DNA of 64,000 bases from the NCBI RefSeq assembly GCF_012848475.1, contig NZ_CP051666.1:333501-397500 (forward strand), written 5' to 3'. Positions 49,787-57,550 of this stretch are shown here, in pieces. Positions within the stretch are counted from its first letter, which is position 1, and each line of letters begins with the position of its first letter. This stretch comes from Marinobacterium sp. LSUCC0821 (GTDB lineage Bacteria > Pseudomonadota > Gammaproteobacteria > Pseudomonadales > Balneatricaceae). Under the pieces are notes generated by a model. The model saw nothing but the letters and a program-made list of their open reading frames with translations. It did not search any database and was not told the origin of the DNA. The position numbers were made by a program, and so were the translations under genes.

Positions 49787-51150
49787 TTGCTAACAGCCAA
49801 ACGCGCGCAAAATATTCTCTTATTATTTGACTCCGTCACCATCAGGTTTAGCTCAAACCCTAAACGTTGCGCTATGGTTTTAGTGATGGATAGGCCAAGT
49901 CCGGAACCCTTAGCGCGATCAAGTTGTTGTCTTGCTCCCCGCACAAACAGCTGTTGGGTGTCTGTGTCGAGATCAAGGTCTGTCTGATTCATGATTTGGA
50001 GCTCACCCTCACGAAGATAGATCTCTAGAATAGAACCCTCGGTCCGGTATTTTAAGGCGTTCTCAATCAGGTTTTTCATCAAAATACCGAAGGCATCAAT
50101 GTCGGTACGAATTTTCGTTGAGCTATCAATGGCTATCTGATGATCAGAGGGCTGCTCTCGTAGATCCATCAAAATCAGTTGAATCACTTGAACTAGGCTC
50201 ACCTCTTCATTCGCCTCACTTTCACTAGCGTCGGCACGTGCCAGTTGCAGGAGCTTTTCAGTAACGGTCACCAGCCTGTCGACTTCACGCATTAAATGAC
50301 TCAAATCGTTTTGTATCTGACGGTTGTGCGATGCATCCATCAGTTGAGTAATCTCACCCTTCATTAACGCCAGCGGTGTACGCAGCTCATGGGCGGTGTT
50401 TGAAGCAAATTGACGCTCCCGTTCTAGTAGCTGATCTACTCGTCCTAAAAGCTCATTTAGGCGCTTATAGACAGGTTTAAGCTCAATCGGTAACTCAAAC
50501 TCTTGAAGTGGTTTTAGGCTATTAGGGTTCTGTTGTTGAATCAGGGCCGTTAGTCGGTGCAGAGGTTTAAGGCCTCGTTGAATTGAAACTGTAACTAGTA
50601 AAATCAGCAGAGGCAGCGCAACTGAGATTGGTACGAAAAATGAGAAGAGTACATCCTGAATCGCACTAAAACGTAAATCACGCCGCTCATGTATTTGTAG
50701 GATAAAGCGCCCATCCTGGGTGTGCAGGTTGAAAGCTCTTAATTCATTTGATTGAAAAAATCCCGGCTCCAAATTAGCTAAAGCGAGGTTGTCGCTTTGC
50801 TGGTGGGAGTTGATGACGGTATCGCCGGAGCGACTGTCGATTAGCCGATAAACAATATCCTCCTCATGGTCTGGTGAGGTCGCATTTCCAGAAAAGAGGC
50901 GATTTGAAAACTGAGGTTTAATGCTGGTGTTGTTGCTGATACCCCCCTGCGTGATTTGGCGACTGTAGTAGTCATCAAGTGCTAAGGGAAGAATGCGTTG
51001 TGCTGTCTCTTCTAGGGATACATCAAAGTAGCGCTCAAGTGCTGAGCCCACAGAGAGATAGGTGAGTCCAATGGCTGCGCTCCAAACCAGTAGAGTCCCA
51101 ACAATTAAACGTTGGGTAAGGTGTTTGGAGAGGCTATTAATCTTTTTCAT
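49771..51150 (-). CDS. Sensor histidine kinase (QseC/PmrB-like)
   Basis: 459 residues: helices at about 13-33 and 169-190 around a periplasmic domain of about 130 residues, HAMP, H-box with His254 (FASNTAHELRTPLALMKGE), N-box LMKNLIENALKY and G-box GSGLGLSI. Partner of the response regulator encoded immediately upstream (stop and start share a base). Its stimulus is unknown; location between the exported-protein block and the cytochrome operon suggests an envelope or redox signal. Confidence 0.9.
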   Translation of the reverse strand: MKKINSLSKHLTQRLIVGTLLVWSAAIGLTYLSVGSALERYFDVSLEETAQRILPLALDDYYSRQITQGGISNNTSIKPQFSNRLFSGNATSPDHEEDIVYRLIDSRSGDTVINSHQQSDNLALANLEPGFFQSNELRAFNLHTQDGRFILQIHERRDLRFSAIQDVLFSFFVPISVALPLLILLVTVSIQRGLKPLHRLTALIQQQNPNSLKPLQEFELPIELKPVYKRLNELLGRVDQLLERERQFASNTAHELRTPLALMKGEITQLMDASHNRQIQNDLSHLMREVDRLVTVTEKLLQLARADASESEANEEVSLVQVIQLILMDLREQPSDHQIAIDSSTKIRTDIDAFGILMKNLIENALKYRTEGSILEIYLREGELQIMNQTDLDLDTDTQQLFVRGARQQLDRAKGSGLGLSITKTIAQRLGFELNLMVTESNNKRIFCARLAVSNYLVN

Positions 51151-51809
51151 TAATCCAGATCTAATCTGTAACCTACACCGCGAATAGTGTTGATTAGCTT
51201 GCTGCCCAGCTTTTTACGGAGCCGGCTTATGTAAACCTCAACGGTGTTACTTTCGACATCACCTTTGTGGCCGTAGAGGGCTGACTCTAAAAATTTGCGT
51301 TCTAACACGCGACCGTGTGCTGCAACCATAATCTCAAGAACTTCCCACTCGCTGTAGGTCAGTTCTACCGTATTACCCCGTTTCTTGGCAATTTTTCGCT
51401 TCATATCGAGCGTGACATCACCCAGTTGGATAAGGGAGTCTGTCTCACCAACACGGCGTCGTTGCACCGCTTTGGCCCTGGCGAGCAACTCTGGAAAATC
51501 GAACGGCTTAACAAGGTAATCATCGGCGCCTAACTCCAAACCTTTGAGTCGATCTTTTAACTGATCTTTAGCCGATATAATTACAATCCCCATGTCAGGA
51601 AGGTTTTTGCGAACATAGTCGACAAGGTCCAATCCTGAGCCATCTGGTAGATTCAGATCACATAGCAACAGGTCAAAAGAGTCTGAAGTGAGCTGGGTCC
51701 GTGCTTCCGACAGGTTGAGTGCCTGTTTGCACATCATGCCATTTGAGACTAAATAACCCCGGATAAGGCCATTTAGATTTTCCTCGTCTTCAAGAACCAA
51801 TATGCGCAT
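51150..51809 (-). CDS. OmpR-family response regulator (PmrA/QseB-like)
   Basis: 219 residues: receiver with phospho-acceptor Asp51 (LLLCDLNLPDGSG) and Lys in LVKPFDFPE, then a winged-helix domain with LTYSEWEVLEIMVAAHG and SNTVEVYISRLRKKLGSKLI. PmrA/QseB-like by overall look. Divergent from the cytochrome b gene; a PmrA-type box lies in the gap. Confidence 0.92.
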   Translation of the reverse strand: MRILVLEDEENLNGLIRGYLVSNGMMCKQALNLSEARTQLTSDSFDLLLCDLNLPDGSGLDLVDYVRKNLPDMGIVIISAKDQLKDRLKGLELGADDYLVKPFDFPELLARAKAVQRRRVGETDSLIQLGDVTLDMKRKIAKKRGNTVELTYSEWEVLEIMVAAHGRVLERKFLESALYGHKGDVESNTVEVYISRLRKKLGSKLINTIRGVGYRLDLD

Positions 51810-51850
51810 TCAATTTTCCTCTTACGATTTCGCCAGTCTAACCTACTTTT

Positions 51851-51867
51851 CTTAATGAGTTCTTAAG
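51851..51867. promoter_or_regulatory. Candidate response-regulator box (PmrA/QseB type)
   Basis: CTTAAT-GAGTT-CTTAAG fits the direct repeat YTTAAK-N5-YTTAAK used by PmrA-like regulators, with 11-base spacing. It lies in the 162-base gap between the regulator and the cytochrome b gene. More TTAAG/CTTAA copies follow at 51896-51901, 51906-51910 and 51918-51922. Confidence 0.5.
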
Positions 51868-51971
51868 TTAGAAATCAGCCTTTAAAAAAACGTAACTTAA
51901 AAAAATTAAGCTTGGTTTTAAGTTACCTAGTCGAAACTTCATGTCATAGAGAAGATTGTTTGGAGGCGTTT

Positions 51972-52553
51972 ATGCCGATTATTAAAAAGAGCGTTCGAGT
52001 TTGGGACCCACTGGTTCGCGTATTTCACTGGACGCTGGTGCTGAGCTTCGCTGTAGCATGGGTCAGTGCAGACGAGTTTGATACCTTGCACTTCTGGGCA
52101 GGTTACACGATCGCCGCCTTGGTCGCATTTCGAGTTGTATGGGGCATTATCGGTACGCGCCACGCACGCTTTACCGACTTTATTTACCGTTTCAGAACTA
52201 TAAAAAGCTATCTAATCGATTTGGCAGCGTTGCGTCCTAAACACTATGTAGGGCACAACCCAGCGGGTGGTTTGATGGTGGTTATCCTACTTCTTTCTTT
52301 AGCATTACTAACCTTTACCGGCATGGCCTCTGTTGCAATTGATGGCATAGGGCCGCTTGCAGGTACCTGGGTTGAGTCAATTTCAGGGCATTGGATGGAA
52401 GATATACATGAGGCCGTTGCTAACCTAGTTCTAGCCTTTGTGCTGTTTCATATAGCCGGTGTCTTGGTGAGTAGCTTAGTCCATGGGGAAAACCTGGTTC
52501 GGGCAATGATTAATGGAAAAAAAGAGATCGAGGAGAAGAGCGATGAGAATTAA
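51972..52553 (+). CDS. Cytochrome b561-type membrane protein of the SHP-DHC cluster
   Basis: 193 residues from ATG 51972 (GGAGG upstream); an upstream in-frame start at 51912 is less likely. Four membrane helices carrying heme-ligand His in PLVRVFHWTLVLS, LHFWAGYT, and EDIHEAVANLVLAFVLFHIA. It should pass electrons between the quinone pool and the periplasmic cytochromes encoded next. Its end overlaps the SHP-like gene by 11 bases. Confidence 0.9.
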   Translation: MPIIKKSVRVWDPLVRVFHWTLVLSFAVAWVSADEFDTLHFWAGYTIAALVAFRVVWGIIGTRHARFTDFIYRFRTIKSYLIDLAALRPKHYVGHNPAGGLMVVILLLSLALLTFTGMASVAIDGIGPLAGTWVESISGHWMEDIHEAVANLVLAFVLFHIAGVLVSSLVHGENLVRAMINGKKEIEEKSDEN

Positions 52554-52929
52554 TAAATTAGCGATCGCGCTGACATGTTCACTCTTTGTCGTGGCTGCAA
52601 ATGCAACACCAGTGAGTGATCGAATGGTGGCAGCATTCGAAGCGGCCAGTGGCAAAAGTGCCGATGCTTCTGCAGGTGAAGCTTTCTGGAATCGGGATTT
52701 TAACGGTAAGAGCTGTACTACCTGTCATGGGTCTGATGTGAAACAGGTAGGCCAACATGCAAAAACCAAAAAGGCGATTGATCCTCTAGCGCCTAGCGTA
52801 AATCCGGAGCGACTTACGCAGGATCATAAGATTAATAAGTGGTTCCTAAGGAACTGTAAATGGACGCTTGGCCGCGAGTGCACCCCTGCAGAGAAAGGGG
52901 ACATCCTAATCTGGCTATCTAATCAATAA
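52543..52929 (+). CDS. SHP-like (DUF1924) c-type cytochrome
   Basis: 128 residues with signal peptide (cleavage near NATP). One heme site CTTCH (58-62). The segment FLRNCKWTLGREC (102-113) matches the region that in Rhodobacter sphaeroides SHP gives the unusual Asn heme ligand (Asn104 here) and the Cys pair (105, 113). SHP is a high-spin cytochrome that binds O2 or NO. ATG 52543 with AGGAG seven bases upstream. Fits the cytb-SHP-DHC trio seen in several proteobacteria. Confidence 0.88.
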   Translation: MRINKLAIALTCSLFVVAANATPVSDRMVAAFEAASGKSADASAGEAFWNRDFNGKSCTTCHGSDVKQVGQHAKTKKAIDPLAPSVNPERLTQDHKINKWFLRNCKWTLGRECTPAEKGDILIWLSNQ

Positions 52930-52944
52930 GAGCGAGGCAGAAAA

Positions 52945-53568
52945 ATGAAGCTTGGAATTAAAACGGTCCGTTGGATTTTGGGTACGACACTTTTAACTAG
53001 TGCCTTAGGTGTTGGAATGGTTGGCGTCGTAAATGTCGCTTCAGCAGATGAAGGTTGGAAAATCTTTGGACGTGACGATGACGACGATGAGCATGGTGAA
53101 CGTCGCAATAGTGCGTCAAAGCAGGCTGACAATTCGCCGGTACGCCAACTCTATGTTGATGAGTGTGCTGCCTGCCATATGGCCTATCCAGCAGGTTTTC
53201 TACCGGAGCGTAGTTGGCAGAAGATGATGGGTAGTCTGGATAATCACTTTGGAGAAAATGCGGAGCTGGATCCAACAACGCAACAAGCGATTACTCAGTA
53301 TCTGGTTGATAATGCGGCAGAAAACAGTTCAAATCGAAGGGCACGTAAATTTTTACGCAGTGTTTCAGATGGTGCTACACCACTGCGTATTACTGAGTTA
53401 CGTTACTTTAAACAGAAGCATGATGAGGTGCCGGATCGTATGGTGACCGGTAACCCTGATGTTGGTAGTTTCAGCCAGTGTCAGGCTTGTCATGGCGATA
53501 GAGCAGAGCAGGGCTACTTTGATGACGACTCGGTTAATATTCCGAATCACGGCCGCTGGGATCATTAA
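52945..53568 (+). CDS. Diheme cytochrome c (DHC)
   Basis: 207 residues, signal peptide cleaved near VASADE, an acidic stretch (44-50), and two CxxCH sites, CAACH (74-78) and CQACH (179-183). DHC proteins are the electron donors to SHP. The 3' end overlaps the PepSY gene by 47 bases. Confidence 0.92.
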   Translation: MKLGIKTVRWILGTTLLTSALGVGMVGVVNVASADEGWKIFGRDDDDDEHGERRNSASKQADNSPVRQLYVDECAACHMAYPAGFLPERSWQKMMGSLDNHFGENAELDPTTQQAITQYLVDNAAENSSNRRARKFLRSVSDGATPLRITELRYFKQKHDEVPDRMVTGNPDVGSFSQCQACHGDRAEQGYFDDDSVNIPNHGRWDH

Positions 53569-53842
53569 TCTCCTAGTTGCAGCAATGCCTTCTAATGCGG
53601 GAGAGAATCTCTCGCAGCGGGAGGCGCGTGAGTTGTTGGAGTCAGGTCATATCCTCTCGCTTTCTGAACTGCATGGCCGCCACGCTGAGACCTTCACGGG
53701 TAAAATTTTAGATCTAGAGTTAGAGCGTAAAGATGGCAAACTGATCTATGAGTTTGAGGTCCTTGGCAGTGACGGCGAAGTGCGTGAGTACTACATCGAT
53801 GCAGCTTCAGGTGAACTTCTTGAAGAGAAGTTAGAGGATTAA
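53522..53842 (+). CDS. PepSY-domain exported protein
   Basis: 106 residues from ATG 53522, giving a signal peptide ending near PSNAG. The PepSY repeat is seen in HILSLSELHGRHAETFTGKI and EVREYYIDAASGELLEEKLE. PepSY proteins are often inhibitors or regulatory partners and occur beside sensor kinases. The long overlap with DHC makes the start uncertain; alternatives are few. Two bases separate it from the response regulator gene. Confidence 0.8.
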   Translation: MTTRLIFRITAAGIINLLVAAMPSNAGENLSQREARELLESGHILSLSELHGRHAETFTGKILDLELERKDGKLIYEFEVLGSDGEVREYYIDAASGELLEEKLED

Positions 53843-53844
53843 GC

Positions 53845-54516
53845 ATGCGCCTACTGCTTATAGAAGATGATCTCGATCTCATTAACCAGTTGAGACCCCA
53901 ACTGCAAAAATCGGGTTTTGCGGTTGAGGTTGCGCAAGATGGTGTAGATGGCGAATTTCTTGCGCAAGAGGAGTCTTTTGACGGTATTGTTCTTGACCTT
54001 GGATTGCCTAACCGTCCTGGACTTGAGGTTCTCTCTAACCTGCGAAGTGCGGGTGTTGAGACTCCAATTGTGATTCTTACAGCACGCGACTCCTGGCAAG
54101 AGAAGGTAGATGGTCTAAAGCACGGAGCCGATGACTATCTCACCAAACCCTTCCATTTTGAGGAGCTTCAAGCCCGTCTAGAAGCCGTAATGCGCCGAAA
54201 TCAAGGGCGTGCCGACAACTCGTTGGTCTGTCAGGGCGTTAGATTAGATGTGGATACCCAACAGGCGGTTGATGCATCAGGGCAGACTATTTCACTGACC
54301 GGTAAAGAGTTTCGACTGCTGCGTTATCTCATCACACATGCAGGTAAAATCGTATCCAAGACAGAACTGAGTGAGCATGTCTATGAAGAGGAGATGCTTA
54401 AAGATAGTAATGTGATTGAGGTCTACATCAATCGTCTTCGCCAATACTTCGGGAAGGATTTTATTGAGACAAAGCGCGGTCAGGGCTATATCGTTCAGCG
54501 GGATGAGAGCAACTAA
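53845..54516 (+). CDS. OmpR-family response regulator
   Basis: 223 residues: receiver with EDD at 7-9, Asp51 (IVLDLGLPNRPG), Lys in LTKPFHFEE; C-terminal winged helix with LTGKEFRLLRYLITHAG and VIEVYINRLRQYFG. Operon with the kinase downstream (stop and start adjacent) and with the PepSY gene, so it may report on the SHP/DHC system. Confidence 0.93.
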   Translation: MRLLLIEDDLDLINQLRPQLQKSGFAVEVAQDGVDGEFLAQEESFDGIVLDLGLPNRPGLEVLSNLRSAGVETPIVILTARDSWQEKVDGLKHGADDYLTKPFHFEELQARLEAVMRRNQGRADNSLVCQGVRLDVDTQQAVDASGQTISLTGKEFRLLRYLITHAGKIVSKTELSEHVYEEEMLKDSNVIEVYINRLRQYFGKDFIETKRGQGYIVQRDESN

Positions 54517-55845
54517 ATGTTGAAACAGGGTTACTCTATAGAGGCGCAGCTACAGAGTCGTTTAACCAAACTCCTGTTTCTTCTGGCTATCCTGCTACTA
54601 GTTCCATTACATCTAACTGTTCGCTCATTTGTTGATGGCATTGTCGAACAACGCCTCGGCCATGATGCTGAGACAATTATCACCGCAGTGAGTTTGGATC
54701 CAAACAACCAGTGGCAGTTGCAACAAGAGCGCATCTCTTCCATCTATCAGCGAGTAGAGTCAGGCCACTACTTTAAACTCCAGTCAGATCAGTTTCAGGC
54801 ACTTTCGCGCTCTTTATGGGATCGCGAGTTTAACGTCTCATCACTAGCTCCTGGCATTGTTGATATTGCGGTGGTTATTAATGATGACCAGCGCTGGATG
54901 ATTCTGACCCAGGGTTTCAAAAAATCTGATGTCACATTTACCATCGCTGTTGCTGAAGATGTGACTGAGCTCTATCACAATCAATGGTTGCTTGAGCTGG
55001 TTCTGTTGTTAATCATGTTTGTCGTTTTTGGATTTGTGGTGTGGTTGCAAAGGCGAATGGTGAAATCTGGTTTTGCTAGCCTAGAGCCTGTGCGACAAGC
55101 GATTGAGAAGGGTGACATTCGCGCATCGATCCAATTTCCGGATCAGTTGCCTAAGGAGATTGCCCCCTTAGCCTTTGCGCTTAATCGTTTGTTAGCTCGC
55201 TCAGCAGCGCAAATAGAGAGATCTCGTACAGGGTTAGGTAATCTCGCTCATGAGTTGAAGAGACCTATACAGAAGTTACGTTGGCTCGCCGCTGATCTAG
55301 ATTCAAACGAAAACTCAGACAAGGTAATAGCGCTGAGTGAAGAGTTTCAACAGTTGATGGATCGTGAACTTCGCAGAGCTCGCATCTCTGGCACACCGAC
55401 TCCTGGCAAACTGTTTACTCCTGATGCTGACTTAACCCCTATGGTTGAACTCTTTAAACGCATTTACCCAGCTAAAGCGTTGCGTCTGAAACAGTTGCCG
55501 CAATCTGAACTCCCCTATGATCGAGATGATATGCTCGAGCTTATCGGCAATCTGCTTGATAACGCACTCAGGTATGCGAAGACAGAAGCTGAGGTCTCGA
55601 TCACCTTCTCAAGTGAAAACCACAGCTGGAGTCTCTCAATTGAGGATGATGGTAAAGGGGTGTCACCAGAGAATATGAGTCGTCTAGCGGAGCGGGGCGT
55701 TCGCTTAGATGAGGATTCTCCTCTGACAGGATCAGGGCTTGGTATCGCTATTAGTAAAGCGGTAGTTGAGAGTTATTCAGGGAGCATGAGTTTTAGTGAT
55801 GCATCCATCGGCGGACTTTGCGTTAAAGTCGAATTACCCATCTAA
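54517..55845 (+). CDS. Sensor histidine kinase (PhoQ/QseC-like)
   Basis: 442 residues: helices at about 19-35 and 158-178, a periplasmic loop of about 120 residues, HAMP-like region, H-box with His245 (LGNLAHELKRPIQKLRWLA) where the usual HELRTP is HELKRP, N-box LIGNLLDNALRYA and G-boxes EDDGKGVS and GSGLGIAI. Starts directly after the response regulator stop. Signal unknown. Confidence 0.92.
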   Translation: MLKQGYSIEAQLQSRLTKLLFLLAILLLVPLHLTVRSFVDGIVEQRLGHDAETIITAVSLDPNNQWQLQQERISSIYQRVESGHYFKLQSDQFQALSRSLWDREFNVSSLAPGIVDIAVVINDDQRWMILTQGFKKSDVTFTIAVAEDVTELYHNQWLLELVLLLIMFVVFGFVVWLQRRMVKSGFASLEPVRQAIEKGDIRASIQFPDQLPKEIAPLAFALNRLLARSAAQIERSRTGLGNLAHELKRPIQKLRWLAADLDSNENSDKVIALSEEFQQLMDRELRRARISGTPTPGKLFTPDADLTPMVELFKRIYPAKALRLKQLPQSELPYDRDDMLELIGNLLDNALRYAKTEAEVSITFSSENHSWSLSIEDDGKGVSPENMSRLAERGVRLDEDSPLTGSGLGIAISKAVVESYSGSMSFSDASIGGLCVKVELPI

Positions 55846-55895
55846 GCTAATTTTGTTTAGACTCACTGAAAACAAAAAATAGACGAGTCGCCTGA

Positions 55896-56408
55896 ATGTC
55901 ATCATCGAAAACTAAACAGTTCCGTTTAACCTGGTTAATATCAGCTCTGGCTGTCATGTTGTTCGCAGAACTCTTCTTCGTTTTAGATTTCGTAGATGAT
56001 CTCTATCTGTTCAACTTTTATCTGGTTAACCCTATTTATCACACTAAATTGGAAAACCTATCTTCATTTGCACTGGCGATCGCAATCTTCTTCACCTTTT
56101 ACGAAATCAAACTCGTGCTGAAAGAGCAGAAGGATGTAAAGACATCTTTAGAGGTGGCCGCAGGTCATTTGAGTGATGTGATAAATACTCAGTTTTCGCA
56201 GTGGCAGTTCTCAGCGTCAGAATCTCAAATTGCATTATTGTTGATGAAAGGGCTCTCTTTGCAAGAGATTGCCGACGCTCGTGGGGCGAAAATCGGTACT
56301 GTGAAGAGTCAGTGCAGCAGTATCTATCGAAAATCTGAGCTGGCTAATCGCAGTGAATTAGTCTCATTTTTCATGGAAGACCTACTTGTCGCAAATGACG
56401 TGAATTAA
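55896..56408 (+). CDS. Membrane-anchored LuxR-type transcriptional regulator
   Basis: 170 residues. Two membrane helices (about 11-34 and 52-70) precede a short linker and a LuxR/FixJ helix-turn-helix (about 104-162) with SASESQIALLLMKGLSLQEI and GTVKSQCSSIYRKSELANRS. No receiver or ligand domain. A DNA-binding domain tethered to the inner membrane is known in a few regulators (ToxR-like, some LuxR). Overlaps the first of two palindromes that lie before the next cytochrome gene. Confidence 0.86.
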   Translation: MSSSKTKQFRLTWLISALAVMLFAELFFVLDFVDDLYLFNFYLVNPIYHTKLENLSSFALAIAIFFTFYEIKLVLKEQKDVKTSLEVAAGHLSDVINTQFSQWQFSASESQIALLLMKGLSLQEIADARGAKIGTVKSQCSSIYRKSELANRSELVSFFMEDLLVANDVN

Positions 56409-56440
56409 ACCTAAGGTTTATTCAAATAAACATAAGTTTA
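56406..56440. promoter_or_regulatory. Tandem operator-like dyads upstream of a cytochrome c gene
   Basis: TAAACCTAAGGTTTA (56406-56420) and TAAACATAAGTTTA (56427-56440) are two related dyads with starts 21 bases apart, about two helical turns. A further half-site GGTTTAAG lies at 56448-56455. They occupy the gap between the LuxR-type gene and the duplicated cytochrome gene, 66-100 bases before its ATG, and could be binding sites for the LuxR-type protein. Confidence 0.5.
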
Positions 56441-56505
56441 TAGTCAGGTTTAAGCTACTGTTTTAAAAAGAGTGTGCAACCGAAAACAAATATAAGGGGA
56501 TGCAC

Positions 56506-57498
56506 ATGAAGAAGCTCGCTACCATTGGTTTGGCGGTGACTTTAGCGACAGCTAGTCAATTTGCTCTTGCAGATAAGGATATCGACGAAAACACTCCTGG
56601 CGCTCAAAAAGCCGTTAATCTTATCGGAATGTGGGTTGATGCAGGCGCGCCTGAAGGAAAATTCAACTACACCGACCTTGGCGGTCGAGACTGGGAAGGG
56701 GACTATCAGTCCGATATATTGCCTCTCTTTACTAAACACAATGTATGGGGCGATAACCTACCTGCCTGTGCATCTTGTCACTCGGGTAATACCGAACACT
56801 CTCTTCACGAGATGGACCTAACAGGTTACAAAGGGTTGATGATTGGCGGCGATGCGCTATCAAAACCACCGGGTGTTCCTCTCTTAGGTCAGAGCAAATC
56901 AGGCTCATCAGATTTCAATTGGAATACTTCAAAGCTTAAAGAGCGTCTAAGAAATAATCGTATGCCGCCTAATATGCAGTTTGATATCTCTGAGACAAAC
57001 CGTGATGGCCCCTGTGTCGATCTCTCAGGTGATTCGGCTAAGATTCTGACTGGTAAATATGGTTGTGATCTTAACGCCGTTGGTATGATTGGTGCCTGGG
57101 TTGAAGGTGGCGCGACTCAAAATGATCCGTTTGAGTACGCTGGCGTTAAGCTGACCTTTGAAAAAGATGTTAAGCAGCTTTTTGTTACCCATGGTATTTG
57201 GCAGCAGGGCACGATGGCTTGTGCTTCTTGTCACTCTGGCCACACCGAAAATTCATTGCATGAGATGGATTTGACTGGTTACCAAGGCATTATGAGTGGT
57301 GGGGATGTTTTGTCTAAACCACCAGGAGTCCCGATTCTGGGTGAGTCTAAGATTGGTGCAAAAGATTTCGATTGGGCGAACTCTAAACTAAAAGGTCGCT
57401 TAAGAAATAATCGTATGCCACCGGGTATCGAGTTTGATATCTCGGAAGAGAACCGAGATGGTCCAGTAGTGCTACACGGTCAGCGCGCAGACGATTAA
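56506..57498 (+). CDS. Tandem-duplicated diheme c-type cytochrome
   Basis: 330 residues from ATG 56506 (AAGGGG upstream; ATG 56500 sits too close). Signal peptide ends at FALA-DK. Two near-identical halves each carry CASCHSG (Cys88-His92 and Cys239-His243) and downstream ELHEMDLTGY-like and RLRNNRMPP blocks, whose Met is a likely axial ligand. So a diheme electron carrier made by internal duplication. Family not recognised otherwise. Ends in a good terminator. Confidence 0.86.
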   Translation: MKKLATIGLAVTLATASQFALADKDIDENTPGAQKAVNLIGMWVDAGAPEGKFNYTDLGGRDWEGDYQSDILPLFTKHNVWGDNLPACASCHSGNTEHSLHEMDLTGYKGLMIGGDALSKPPGVPLLGQSKSGSSDFNWNTSKLKERLRNNRMPPNMQFDISETNRDGPCVDLSGDSAKILTGKYGCDLNAVGMIGAWVEGGATQNDPFEYAGVKLTFEKDVKQLFVTHGIWQQGTMACASCHSGHTENSLHEMDLTGYQGIMSGGDVLSKPPGVPILGESKIGAKDFDWANSKLKGRLRNNRMPPGIEFDISEENRDGPVVLHGQRADD

Positions 57499-57507
57499 CC
57501 CTCTGTT

Positions 57508-57542
57508 AAAAGGCCTCAAGTCCATTCGCTTGAGGCCTTTTT
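57508..57542 (+). terminator. Rho-independent terminator after the duplicated cytochrome
   Basis: AAAAGGCCTCAAG / CTTGAGGCCTTTT stem (57508-57520 and 57529-57541) with an eight-base loop and a T-run. The next gene starts only nine bases after it. Confidence 0.88.
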
Positions 57543-57550
57543 GGTTTTAT

